From positions 1 through 64,000 of the forward strand of contig JAMYHX010000097.1 of NCBI GenBank assembly GCA_025529335.1: a stretch of DNA of 64,000 bases, written 5' to 3'. Of the stretch, positions 20,355-32,285 are shown piece by piece. Made by a program: the position numbers and the translations under genes. The notes under the pieces are model-generated. The model was not told the origin of the DNA. It ran no database searches and was given only the letters and a program-made list of their open reading frames with translations. The DNA comes from Rhizopus sp. PT2906 (taxonomy: Eukaryota; Mucoromycota; Mucoromycetes; Mucorales; Rhizopodaceae). Within the stretch, counting starts at the first letter, position 1. Each line of letters starts with the position of its first letter.

Positions 20355-23300
20355 ATGTCACCTCAAGTTCCAGCCTTACCTCCAAGACAATTAATCAAAG
20401 TCAATTCAAGTAGTTCATACTTTTCACCATTAGCCTTATTCTATCACTTAGAAACTCATCAAAGCGACCATCGACACGTATTTAAAAGCATTTCAGACAA
20501 AGAAAACAAAGACACCTTTGCTTGCTCTACGTGTCACATCTGGCTTCATGTCACTTCTTCTTCTAATCAAAATAACGCATGTAGCAATCCCGACTATCTT
20601 TGTCATCACTATCATGCTACTGCTGTGGCATATGAATGCTGTGGCTGTCAGTATCAACTTCAGGCTCAATATCAAGCACCTATCATACCGCTAAGTTTAA
20701 TTAAACAACTGGAAACAACTCGGCCCAAAGGAAAGTCATTCGCCCAAACAATGCAGCAATCAGAGCAAAGTCCAACAATGTCGACTACTTTTACGACCAT
20801 CTTGATCTATGTCCACGACCTTTTGAACGGAACTAAAAAAAATATTAATACGAACAATCCACACTTCTTGTCAAGAATTGGCAATACAAAGGAGAGGTAA
20901 GAAGAAGAAGAATATGAAAGTGATAGGAGGACTAACTTAAATAAGCTTGGACCTTTTATACGCCATTGGATTCAAGTTGGAGAACGAGTATTTGGTTCCG
21001 CCAGACATTGAACCAGGTACAACGTCAGAAGCCCGACTTAAGCAAATCAGAGAGGAAATTTTGTTGACCATAGATGCTTTACGATCTGAACTTGGAGAAG
21101 CAGCAGTACCTTCAGGCTATGCAGAAAAGGACGTTAAAGTAATACCTGCTAATGTAGATACACTTTTTGGAATCATACCCGCCTTGGAACAATCCAATGT
21201 ATCCACAAATGAATACCTTGCCGAAGCATATCACTACTTTGGATTGGTTTATGGTGCTAGCGATCAACTTGTCTCATGGACCTATAAAAAATTGATAAAT
21301 GAAGTTCAACTGGATATTCACAAGGCCATCGATCATCTTACAAGAATCGCCAATGTGACAAAATCAGAACTATTAGAAACACTAGTAGTTTGCGAAAAGA
21401 GCACAGGGAATATAGGATACAATGATATTGGTGACGCTTATGCTTATTTCAACATTTCGCCAGACTCTAATGTGGATGATAAGTTACTGATTGGCCTTTA
21501 TCAAGTAAAGATATCTGACGAACCAGAAGAAAGAAACATACATCAAGATAAATTGAGAATGATTGCTATAGCAAAGAACAGTACTGAACTCATTGAGTTT
21601 TTGAAGACCGAGAAAGGAATTACATCAGCAACAAGCATAGAATCCATTCAACAGATAATGGGAGGTAGGATTAATTGATAGATTTGTCTTTTTCTTCTTT
21701 TGCTAACATTCGAAAAAAAAAGTACCGCCCCATATGCTTACAGCTCCTACATCGCCAATGTAAGTTGCATCAATGAATATAATAGAATCATTAATACCAA
21801 AGCTACAATAGTCCCGTTGGGTTGAACAATATAGGAAATACATGTTACTTTAACAGTCTATTACAGGTAATTGATATTCATCCATATCCGTTTGGGGAAA
21901 GCTCATACAGTACATAGTACTACTTTACACTATTACCCTTTCGACAAACCATGATGAATAATGAAATATATATCGAAGATGAAAACAGCGAGCCAAAAAA
22001 GATTGGTGGTATTGAAGTAGACCAGTCAGAGATTAAGCGTGCAAAAAGGTGTAAGTTGTTTTTAGGCTGTATCAATATATCATGTTCTTATTTTGATAGT
22101 TGTGGAATTGCTAAAGACATTATTCGTAAACCTTCAGTATACATCAGAAAGGGCCATTTCACCTGAATACGATTTAGCCTATATGGCCTTGTTAAATGAA
22201 AGAGATCAACAAGGAGACGACACTAATAGTACTGATACTGATAAAGAAGCAATAACAAAGGATACAGAAGAAGTTGAATACGAAGCAACGGACAATACAT
22301 CATTATCCAGTACACCAGCCGATGCACCTCCTTCTTATGATGAAGTTGTAAATAAAACAGATGTGATCATGGAAGAAAAGACACCGACAAAACCAAAAGA
22401 ACGGCCGAGCGTAGATGCTATGATGTTTGGCAAGCAGCAAGATGTGACAGGTAATAAGCAAAATAAACCTTGTACATGTTGAATGAAGACGTTTGTTATA
22501 GAATGCATGGGAAATGTGATGTATCTGGTAGAAGCAGCATTAAAGCCTATATCCAAAACAGAAGATGGAGAACAGGTTGATGACATGATTCGCCAACTGT
22601 TTTATGGAAAGGCGAGACAGATCATCTCTTACTGTGATGATACAACACTAAAGGTTATCAAGAAAGAAATGGAAGAGGACTTCTCTCATGTGATTGTCGA
22701 TGCGTCAGAAGGAAAAGACCTGTATGATGGGTTAGACGAATACTTTTTTGAAAATCAGTTAGAGAGCTTTCAAGGTGGCCATGAAGCAACACGTCAAGTA
22801 TCAGTAAAATCGTTCCCTCCTGTGCTTCAGATTCTAGTTCAGGTATGTCTATATATATATATATATATGTATTAGAAAGTCACTAATATTTATACTACTG
22901 TAGCGTGTACAATTTGATCGAGCAACAGCCAATGTTTACAAGTCGAATGCCTACATTCAATTTGATAAGACTATATACCTTGATCGCTATATGGATGACA
23001 ATTTTGAGAGATTAAAGGACAAGAGAACTGAGGTTGCCAAGTGGAGAAGGGAGTATGAAGTATATAAGCAACAGATTGGTAAATATAAAAAGTTCAAGGT
23101 AGGAAAAAAGTATCAGTTGGCTGGGATGGAGTCTGACTTGCCCGTGTAGACCTGTCAACTTCCTGTGCCTGACTTATTAGAGGCTACTTATAAGATTTTG
23201 GAAGAGTTTAAATCAGAATGGTCAACAGAAGAACGAGACAAGTATGAAATAGCCTTGCAATTACTAGAAAAAGAAGCCAAGGAGACGAAAAAGATTATTG

Positions 23301-23667
23301 AAGAAGGAACAGAAAGGATGAAGTCTATAAAATCAGATATTCGAAACCAATATCAAGATTATAAGCAAATGGAATATAAACTTCATGCTGTATTTATACA
23401 TCAAGGTCAAGCGAACTATGGTCATTACTGGATTTATATACTAGATCATCAACAAAATCAATGGTGGAAATACAATGATTCATCAGTAACAAAGGTAATA
23501 AGATAACTACTTTTATTTTCTTTACTAATCTACATGATTCAAAAAAGGTCAAAGAAAGTGAAATATTTCATGACACAACAGGGTCAACAGCGAATCCATA
23601 TTTCTTAGTATACATAGATTCAAGCAAAATAGATGAGCTGGTGGAGACAATAGTCAAGAAAGTCTAA
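20355..23667 (+). CDS. Ubiquitin-specific protease, Ubp2/USP25 type
   Basis: Nine exons can be joined from ATG 20355 to TAA 23665-23667. The N-terminal region has a Cys/His-rich segment (FACSTCHIWLHV) and the conserved helical part typical of fungal Ubp2 (SFAQTMQQSEQSPTMSTTFT; PGTTSEARLKQIREEI). The catalytic Cys box is PVGLNNIGNTCYFNSLLQ (21812-21865, ending at a splice site) and the His box is QANYGHYWIYILD (about 23410-23450). A charged insert with PPSYDEVV (a possible PPxY motif) lies in between. The family removes ubiquitin from K63-type chains and, in yeast, works with Rsp5, whose WW domains bind PPxY. Introns are 45-90 nt with good GT-AG ends. All catalytic elements are present. Confidence 0.9.
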
Positions 23668-23769
23668 AGGAATAAATACAGTGAATTAGAAATGGTGTAA
23701 CTTTTTGGCTGAGGTTTAATAGCTCATTAAAAGAAACGTTCAATGCTATATAAGTTGTTTATTCTCCTC

Positions 23770-24550
23770 TTGACTTGAATACAGGCCTAAGCTCAGCCAT
23801 ACCGGCTTTATCTTCATCTTCAATAAGTCGAAGAATTGACGGGTTTACAATGATGGAGAGGGAAGTAAGGTCGCTGGATTTCTTGAACATATTTTGACTA
23901 ATGTTGCATCATGCTCCTTTTTGAGTTCCATTACTATGCTTGAAGCTTGCTTCAACAATTCTTTTGTTTTCCAGTAAAACTGAACAACATTTGGAACTGC
24001 TTCCAATTCACCTTCTGCTTCTGGTACTTTTCTAATTGCTTTTCTATACTTTTTCGAATCATGTTGATTCATGACATTATCAATGCATGATATGCACGCC
24101 TCTGGAAACGGATATTCCTTTCCTTCATGCTGGCTGACATATTGTTTACAAAGCCCCTTGTTCAAAGAAGGCCTAGAAGAAACAGTTTTTCCATAACGAA
24201 TGACACGGACTATAGGGATGAAAGGTTTCCTTATTTTCAAGAAACTTGTTCCATTTCCCCATAATGGAGTTAATTTCTTCAGTATTTCCTACAAATTCAA
24301 ATTGATAGGGATTCTTCGTTTTTGCTATTTCTTCAGAGTCATGAATAGTCTTGCGTTTTGTATTCATGCTGCTACTTTCGGATTCACTATTTGTACCTCC
24401 AAGTTGGATATTTTCAATGTTATTGTTGTTACTGATCATGTTAAAAGTGCTTTTACTGTTAACACACCTAATCATTTTAGGCAAGGCCGCTTCTGCTTTA
24501 AGTGTGGAACTTTTAGGCTGTTGTAAGAACGTATTTAGTGATTTTTTCAA
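23770..24550 (-). CDS. Unrecognised protein, frame disrupted
   Basis: Frame 24550-24173 starts MKKSLNTFLQQPKSSTLKAE and ends in the wrong frame; 24240-23845 carries on with PFIPIVRVIRYGKTVSSRPS, GLCKQYVSQHEGKEYPFPEA and CISCIDNVMNQHDSKKYRKA. A final segment in a third frame reads FKKSSDLTSLSIIVNPSILR and ends RPVFKSRGE at about 23770. Two frame changes without clear introns suggest a pseudogene or unusually short introns. No domain recognised. It is convergent with the deubiquitinase, whose stop is about 100 bp away. Confidence 0.4.
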
Positions 24551-24599
24551 ACAAAATACAATAAAAAAATCGCTTACCGCTTTTTTTTCTTCAATATAA

Positions 24600-25290
24600 T
24601 TAAATAGTTGCCGTTGCCTCCGATCCGACTTCGGATGCCGTTATAGGCTTTCTAGCCGCATTTTAGGTGCACACTACGCACACGAGGAAATTCACGAGAG
24701 GGTTAATGTTACAAGCGCTACCTGTAATGTCGACAACAAACCTTTTCAATGTACAATGCCAAGCTAAACTTGTTTTAGAGAACAGATGTCTTTCCATGTT
24801 TCATGATGTAGAAAGAGGCTTTTATTAAGTTTCAAAAAGAAAGAGATAAAATGTGGTTATTGCTGTATTTTATTTTTGATGTTGTCAGTTTAATCAACAA
24901 AGAACCAAGGTCATTCAAGAGTAATATTATATCAAATACTATCCCATTGGGCAGCCTTAGGTTAAGTAGATGCTTTGATAGTGTGAAGTTGTATAGTAAC
25001 ACCACATGTAGTGCCCCAAGGAAGCATCCATAGCATTAGCCTTCTCGTGGATATCCTCGTGCGCATATTGTTCACCGCGCTTGGTTCTCTGAAAAACAAT
25101 AAAAAAATTCTTGTAATCTATACTCTTTACATCTTTCTAAGCTGCGCATCGTGGTACACAATGTCAGAATATGGTCCTACAGAAGCATAAATCATTGAGC
25201 TCATCCAGCGTCACACCGCACAGACCGTTAGAGACAAATCAATAGAGCTGTTTCCCCTACACTGTAGTTGATTGCACTAGAGATACATGA
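24600..25290. other. Non-coding stretch, probably transposon debris
   Basis: No intact frame. A segment near 25200-25260 reads HTAQTVRDKSIELFPLH before stops and lies directly upstream of the recombinase relic, so it is probably part of the same dead element. Confidence 0.4.
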
Positions 25291-25293
25291 CAT

Positions 25294-25640
25294 ATGCAAT
25301 CAGCACAACCTGACAGTAATTTAGCTCACATCGCATACGACAAGTATGGAGCAAGATCAATTAAGCCCAAGACTGTTAGCGTGTGGTTAGAAGAAATTAT
25401 GAAGATTGCAGGAATCGACACAACACGATTCAAGGCACATTCTCTCCGCTACGCATCTAGCACCAAAGCGGCTATGACTGGTGTTCCTATTAACAACATC
25501 AAATTGCATGCTAACTAGAGTTTAAACAACTCAACCTTCGAAAACTACTATTACAAACCAGAAAGTCAACACACAAGGGGCGCTACAATTGTGGACACGG
25601 TCTTTGGAGGCGTTACCAAGAAGATAACCACATCCAAAGT
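25294..25640 (+). pseudogene. Tyrosine recombinase C-terminus (DIRS/Crypton-type relic)
   Basis: The frame reads TVSVWLEEIMKIAGIDTTRF, then KAHSLRYASSTKAAMTGVPI with the HxxR signature of tyrosine recombinases. TAG at 25516-25518 stands where the family has Trp (HAN-stop-SLNNSTFENYYYKP). Beyond the stop the frame continues with the catalytic Tyr region (FENYYYKP) and ends near 25640. DIRS and related YR retroelements are common in Mucoromycota. The 5' half, including the first catalytic Arg, is missing or scrambled, so the element is dead. Reverse transcriptase was not found nearby, so DIRS cannot be told from a Crypton here. Confidence 0.8.
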
Positions 25641-25759
25641 CGGATTGCTATTATTATTTCCCAAAAATTCTATTTTCACTGTAAATGTAGCATAAAACAG
25701 AAAAGGAAATAAATAAAATTAATTTTATCTTTCTTTCTTATTTACAACCTTTGTTAATT

Positions 25760-26649
25760 ATGAATCCATCTCATCCTGCTCCACAACTTCCTCCAGGCTG
25801 GTATGATAGCAAACCGTATAGAGAACTATGCTTTTAGAGAAAAACTAACTTGTATCATCAAAGGATTGCTTTATGGGACGAAGGGTCACAGCGCTATTAT
25901 TATTTAGAACAAGCAACTGGTAGAACTCAGTGGGAACTTCCAACGCAACCTTCCTCGTCTTTTAATCCAGTGAACAGTGGAGAAGCAAACAGCTATCATT
26001 CGAACTTCCTTGGCGATAACTCTCCAGCCACTTCATCCTATCCACCTCAACAACAGAATTATCCACCACAATTTCCTAGTGCCAATAGTCCTCAGGTCGC
26101 TACTTCATATCCTGGACAGCAACAACAAGCATATCCTTATCCAGGATCCTCCAATCCTCAGAGCCCATATCCACCTACTGGCATGGAAGGAGAACAACAA
26201 GATAGAGGATTAGGAAAAATGCTTAAAGGTAAGCAAAATAAAAATAGAAAGACGAAAATCTTGGCAAATTTAGATCATCACTAATACGTCCTGCTGATAT
26301 TAGGTCCTGGAGGTGCCATTGCAGCTGGTCTAATTGGGTAAGGAGTTGATTGATAAAGTAGAGAAGAAGAGACTGACTCATACATTGTGTAGGTTTGCTG
26401 CAGGTAAACTCATGAATAACCATCACGGAGGAGTAAGTGTATATATTTGTGTATGTATATTGATTATACTAATGATAAACAGCATCATAATCAACAGCAA
26501 CCGTATTATCCTCCTCCTCCTCCAGGTTATGGTGGATACCCTCAAGGATACGGTAACTATACACTTTTTTTTCCTTGTATTTTTTAATACTGAGCATCAA
26601 CCATATAGGTGGACATCATGGAAACCATCATAAACCTCATTTCTTTTAA
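25760..26649 (+). CDS. WW-domain protein, Wwm1-like
   Basis: Six exons from ATG 25760 to TAA 26647-26649. The first intron splits the first WW tryptophan codon (PPGW). The WW domain then reads IALWDEGSQRYYYLEQATGR, TQWELP (about residues 8-43), with both signature Trp residues. A Pro/Gln/Tyr-rich linker follows, then a Gly/Ala-rich helix (GPGGAIAAGLIGFAAGKL) and a His/Gly/Pro-rich tail. This layout matches yeast Wwm1, a small WW protein that binds the metacaspase. Function here is inferred from that. It is cytoplasmic as far as can be seen: no signal peptide, and the Gly/Ala helix is short. Confidence 0.8.
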
Positions 26650-26885
26650 TGATTATTGTAAATGTATTATCCAAGATAGTATTGTCCATTTTTTTTTATT
26701 CCACTTAATAAATAATCCAAAGCACTACTTTGAGACCTACATTAGAGCGTCTGTAGCCAGGCACCCTAATGATATAGTTTTGAAAAGAAAAAAATATGCC
26801 ACTTGTTCAGTGGGGTATAAGAAAAGGATATGAAAGTGAGACGTCAAGGAGGAATACGGCAGCATAAGCACTAAACCATATCCTT

Positions 26886-29027
26886 TTATTTCTTTAGACA
26901 CCATGAACAATTGCTGCTCTTTTGGGCGTCGGGAATGTTCATTTGGGCAGAAAGCCTTTCTTGCTGAGCAACAGGGGCAGGAGCACGAGGAGAAAAAGGC
27001 AGCTTGGTTACGCGGCTGACCAAAAAAATATGTTTGCACATCTTTGTTTGATCAGGGCCGCTGCAATTCTTCAAAAAGCCTTCTTTTGCACCCATCTCAT
27101 AAGAGAGAATGTCTTCAGTGAAGGATTTGCACTGGTAAACATTTTCTTCGAGCTGTTCTACCATGGGACAGGTTACGCGTAGTCAATACAGTATGCTGCT
27201 CTTCTCTTCTTTTCTTCGTTGGCTGTCAAGCGAAACCCACCAAAATTATGCGCAGCTTTGATTGTATTCTGCCAATAATCTAATGCTACCATTTGGGATA
27301 ACAAGTAGACTAGGCGATCTACACACAAAGAGCGAGAACGACCAAGATAGAACGTCTCCAATTGGTTATGATACGATTCTATCAGATTGTTAGTGTGGAA
27401 AGAAGCATTCTATAAACAGACAGAAAAGTTAGATTTTAGTAAACTGGAACAATAATCATTGATGATTACCTGTCTCCACGCTTTGGACCGCAATTCCTTT
27501 CTCGGAAGCCACAAGCTGTTGAAGTACGCAAGGAATACTTCAAATTCCTTATTTTCAGCAAGGAACAGCTGATGAGCCAGATTGGATGCTTCTGGCGTTT
27601 CTGAGTACATCATGCTATTCAGATTAGCACGAACACGATCTCTTACCAGCTTTGTGTCGTGAGTAGACTTGCTTATTTTCACCTAAATGTCACAAGATGT
27701 TTAATATCTACATTGAACCCACGTTTAAAACTTACGCCTCGCTTGATGTGGGTTTCCCACACACGCTTGATATGCCAATGACACAAGAGAGTTTGAACAG
27801 AGCCTTCAAAGACATATCTAATTGCAGCTGCCTCGGCAGAGCTACAATCTATCATAATTCGCTTCACGTTCAAAGAGAGGTTGGTCTTTATCCAGGTTAA
27901 CCACCGATGCAAAGTAGGAATGGTTTCCATATCAGTGATGAAAAAAACAAACAGGTAGGCCTCTGTTCGTGGTGTAGCTGTGAACGACGATAGTGAACAG
28001 GTAGCTATCTTTGGAGCTGTCCGTAATAGATTTGCATGTTTTGTGAGTGCTATCGATACATCATTCTTCAGCTTCTTCAAGGAATTTCTTCTGCCAATCA
28101 GATACCCATGAGATCAGGAAAGGACCATTTTTCATGGATACGAAAAAGAGTCGAGCAGTTTTTTCTTCTTCCAAATACTTCATCCACTTTTCACAACTAT
28201 GCTTATCGCGACAACTTTTTCTTGATAGCTTGTTCATGTGAGCATTGATGATATTTTTTACATCTTGGTAATTGATTAAAAGTGACATAGGGAAGCTACT
28301 GAATGGCTTATTCTTTTTAAGCTATAGAAAGTTAAATTATTATCGTGTTTAATAACAATACAAGGATGAAAACAAGCATCATTACCTCAATGAGGCGTTC
28401 GTCATCAATACGTAAAAACTTCTTGGAGGTTTTCCAGTCCATATTTTCGCTGACCTTTTCAGTTATCCATTATTTGATCTCAAAAGGCAAACGAGAGTTC
28501 GTAATTTCCTTGATATCCCAAGGACAATGATCAGGATGCTCCCAGTGGTATTCAACATGGATTGTACCGTCCGTCATGACATGTTTAATGATTTTGGCAG
28601 TGCAACCTACCTTGATAGAAGATTTCATAGTAATACGGGTCTTCTTAGGACGCATAACCTCTAGTTTGTTACTGCTACTACTTTGATCAATGTCTACAGA
28701 AGATACAACGTTAGTAGTATCAATAGCACCTGTGCTATTCTTAGTTTCCTTCTTATCGGCACCAGCATGATCACACAAATAGAAGGTGGTGTGAGCTGGC
28801 AAAGCTTCAAGGATATGCTTCCCGATAAACTGAAGATTGCTTGTAACGGGATATTGTCGTTTAAATACCCACTTAGAATGTGAGAACGCGTCCTTTTTAA
28901 ACCATTCCTCGAACTTATCAGACGTAGCAAAGATGAGGGTCTGAACACTTTCCTCATAATCTGGAACAGTAGGGCAAACAAAATCAGTAGTAATAGAGAT
29001 GGAGATACTTTTGAAGTTGGTAGACAT
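26886..29027 (-). pseudogene. MULE/FAR1-type transposase, inactivated
   Basis: Order: an N-terminal FAR1/WRKY-GCM1-like DNA-binding region (from MSTNFKS at 29027, Cys/His in GCTAKIIKHV and YHWEHPDHCPWD), a MULE transposase domain (CIDSTHKT for the first Asp, IMIDCSSAEAAA for the second, LLCHWHIKRVWETH for the C..WH motif), and a SWIM-type finger (YQCKSFTEDI ... KMCKHIFLVSRV). Inactivating changes: TAA at 28470-28472 before WITEKV, TGA at 28061-28063 where Trp is expected before CIDST, a frameshift in the 7-A run 27941-27947, and a stop or shift near 27175. Four GT-AG introns are still readable. The domains are nearly complete, so it died recently. Confidence 0.87.
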
Positions 29028-29271
29028 CTCAGTAGATGATGTATATTTAATAACTGTGTGAGCTGTTATGGATAAAGGGTCATGAAATAAAAGATACTTT
29101 ACGTGGATGTTTTTCTACAGGGCGATTTAATCTTTTCGTTCGGGCGTCGCGTCGGTATTTTAATTTATCGGACTGTGACTTGATATTTCGACAAAAAAAA
29201 TCTTTACCCTTGCCTCGTACATGTCAATATTTTGACCCCTCTTTTCATATACACAGACAACAGTAGCCAGC

Positions 29272-29960
29272 ATGGTAAACATCAGCTTATTTTGAATCAA
29301 AACCTTACTCAACAAATAAAATAGCTTCGTTATACTTCCAAGTTAGTCAACATTACTGCCACTAGACAAACTGCTCGGTAAAAGACTTGATTGATATCAA
29401 CTTTGTGTATAAACTAAACTATGTATAGTATGACCAGTGCCTTGTGTGCCAGACGTTTCTACAGCACTGAACAACCCCTCCCTACTCCTGGTGGCAACAC
29501 TACTGTCGACCCTAAAATTACTGCTATTGTTGATCAAATTGAAGGTTTAACATTATTGCAAACATCTGAACTTGTTGCACAATTGAAGGTAACATCAAGA
29601 AACATAAAGATACAATAAATCGCTCATGTATTCTGCTTATAGACCCGCTTGAACATTCAAGATATTGCCATGCCCGTTGCTATGCCTACTGCTGGTAGCG
29701 GTGCTGCACCTGCTGCAGCTGCTGAAGAAGAAAAGCCTGCAGAAAAGACCGAGTTCAACGTCAAGATTGATAAAGTAGATGCTGCTGCAAAAGCTAAAGT
29801 GATTCGTGAAGTAAAGAATTTGGCAGGTTTGAATTTGGTTGAAGCCAAGAAGTTTGTCGAAAGCGTACCCAAGGTATTGAAGGAGAGCGTTCCTAAAGAA
29901 GAAGCCGAAAAATTAAAGAAGGCGCTCGAAGCTGTTGGTGCTACTGTCAACTTGGAATAA
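29272..29960 (+). CDS. Mitochondrial ribosomal protein bL12m (L7/L12 family)
   Basis: Four exons: 29272-29274 (only the ATG), 29325-29377, 29429-29588 and 29643-29960, giving 177 aa. The N-terminus (MLRYTSKLVNITATRQTAR, then LCARRFYST) is an Arg/Ser/Thr-rich mitochondrial presequence. The L12 dimerisation region follows (IVDQIEGLTLLQTSELVAQL), then an Ala-rich hinge and the C-terminal domain (KTEFNVKIDKVDAAAKAKVI, NLAGLNLVEAKKFVESVPK). It forms the stalk that recruits translation factors to the mitoribosome. An ATG at 29421 gives a frame too, but that base lies in intron 2. The exon phases sum correctly, which supports the four-exon model. Confidence 0.9.
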
Positions 29961-31166
29961 ATATAGAATCAAAGAGAAGAAAAAGTGTATAAAATGTGTA
30001 TTAATAAAAAGAAAAAAAAAAGAATGCCTTTTGTAGAGAGCACCTTTGATGTAGTACAGGTATCCTTATTTACACATTCAACAGCCAATAGGACACGATT
30101 CCTCTATTCATGCAATTTCAATCAATACAGAGGTAGAGGGAGGATGCTGTTTATACATACCAGACCTGTCTTATTGTATCCTTATCTTACAAATACTTTT
30201 CCCATTTAGACTAATAATAGTTTCTGAGGTCTCCTCCTTTTAATGCGTACATGAATAGGAAGCTTTACAGAGGATTTTAACCTAGAACGAGACGATTGTA
30301 AAAACCTAATATATACTGAAAAAGCTTTTTTGGTTTCTGTAATGCTGACTTGGCATCGCCGTATCCATGGTTCATCGATGTGATATTGTCGATGAACAGT
30401 AATTTTACCTCCGAAGCATAAGAATACGACAAGATGGAATGAGTATTTTTATTCACGAATCAGGAAGAAATTAGCCTTTGGAAGAATAAGTGCTGCAACA
30501 TCTAGTGAATAATATTATACATGACGCGTCATATCACACAAGACGTACTCAAGTGTATCAACAAAGTAAAACAAACAAAGATACACAATGGCTTACTAAA
30601 ATCGGGTAAATTACATTTTCGAGTACTCATAGTTCATTTACCCTCACAGTAAGCATGAGACGACATGAAAAAGTAATGCACCAATTAAGTAAACAAACAA
30701 TGTGATAGATGCTCTCAGAGCCACGCTTTATTTGCATATAAAATTATAATCTTTTTTTTTTTTTTTTCCTCATTCTGCCAAAGACAGTATTGATAACAAT
30801 AACCAAGGTCACTTAATGGCTTAAATGTTTAATATTTTCTATATTCGTGTTTGCTAACAAAATCCTGCACCTCTTTGCTTCTATTAACTAGTCAACATTT
30901 CAATTTCCCTATCAATAATAAAAAAAAATAGACTTGACTATGATTGTTTCCTTTTGATAAAGTAATAAACGTCATTTTACTTAAAAAGGGAGGATCAACA
31001 AACAGGAATAGACAAAAGCCGGTCTTTTGTGTGTGTGTATGTGTGTGAGGGTTAATGTCATTTTCAATTTATAATTCCGATTACTGTACTTTTTTTTCTT
31101 GCTTTTGTTTTCCCCCTTTTCTTTTTCTCTTGTATTTCTCTCCAAAACCCCTTTAGACAACATAAT
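29961..31166. other. Intergenic, no gene seen
   Basis: About 1.2 kb between co-oriented bL12m and Rab4 genes. It has a T tract at about 30751-30767 and a GT-rich microsatellite near 31030, in the likely promoter of the Rab gene. No RNA gene recognised. Confidence 0.55.
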
Positions 31167-32161
31167 ATGCTAGCAGACGCTTATGGTGAGATATTTTTAT
31201 GCTTACGTGATAATAAAGTAAACCCTTGTCTTTTTACTTTAATTAGATTTCCTGCTGAAATTACTCTTGGTCGGTGATTCAGGTACTGGAAAGTGAGTTC
31301 AAAATAATAAAGACAATAAACAAGTGTATCTAATAAAAGATATAGGTCATGTCTATTATACCATTTTTTAGAAAATCAATGTAAACCAGAATATATACAC
31401 ATCAGCTCGCTTTATCTCACCTTGCCTGAATAGTCAAAAAGGATTCTGTAAATACAATCGGAATGGAGTTTGGTACACGAATTATACATATTGGTGATAA
31501 ATCGATTAAACTACAGATATGGGATACAGCTGGTCAAGTAAGAGAAAAAAAAATCTAATAAAAAGCGATTTTTCTTTATATATACATACTATGTATCTAG
31601 GAACGATTTAGATCGTTAACAAAGAGTTATTTTCGAGGTGCTGCTGGAGCACTAGTTGTATATGACGTTTGCAAGTAAGCAATAAAAAAATATTGAGAGA
31701 GTAAGAGAGAGAGAGAGAGTATATGATATCTAAAGTTCAGTTATAGTCGAGATACCTTCTTGGGCGTAAGATCATGGTTAAGAGATGTGAGGACGCTGGC
31801 GAATCCTGAGTTGGTCATCATCTTAGTGGGTAATAAAAATGATAAAGCGGACGAACGAGAGGTATCCTATCTAGAAGCAAGTCGGTTTGCACAAGAACAT
31901 GGTAAGTTAAGATTGAAGCTAAAGGACAAAACTAACAGCATGAAAAAAGAAATGATGTTTTTGGAAGCCAGTGCATTAAGCGGAGACGGAGTTGAAGATG
32001 TGTTTTTTAAATGCGCAAGATCAATTCTAAGTAAGATAGAAACAGGACAGATCGATCCAGAAAGAAGTGGGAGTGGAGTACAATTCGGTGACTCTAGTTT
32101 TCGAAGAATGACACAAAGAACGAGGATAAGAAAGAAGGAAAGATCATGTTGCTCCTTTTGA
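31167..32161 (+). CDS. Rab4-like small GTPase
   Basis: Seven exons: 31167-31185, 31247-31292, 31346-31380, 31434-31537, 31601-31674, 31747-31901 and 31949-32161, about 214 aa. GTPase motifs are in place: P-loop GDSGTGKS (split by an intron inside its Lys codon), switch I NTIGMEF, WDTAGQERFRS, GNKNDKAD and EASALSG. The stretch QERFRSLTKSYFRGAAGALV and the end IETGQIDPERSGSGVQFGD match Rab4, the regulator of fast recycling from early endosomes. The C-terminus is CCSF, an allowed CCXX geranylgeranylation motif. The start gives the short MLADAY leader usual for Rabs. Confidence 0.92.
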
Positions 32162-32285
32162 GTTTCTGTTGAAAGAAATGAACCCTTTTTTTTTTATTGA
32201 ATATAAATAGTTTTTAAATGAAAATAAATGTATTTTGTGTATGTACATAAAAACGTTGTTGAAACATTATATATATACAATTTGT

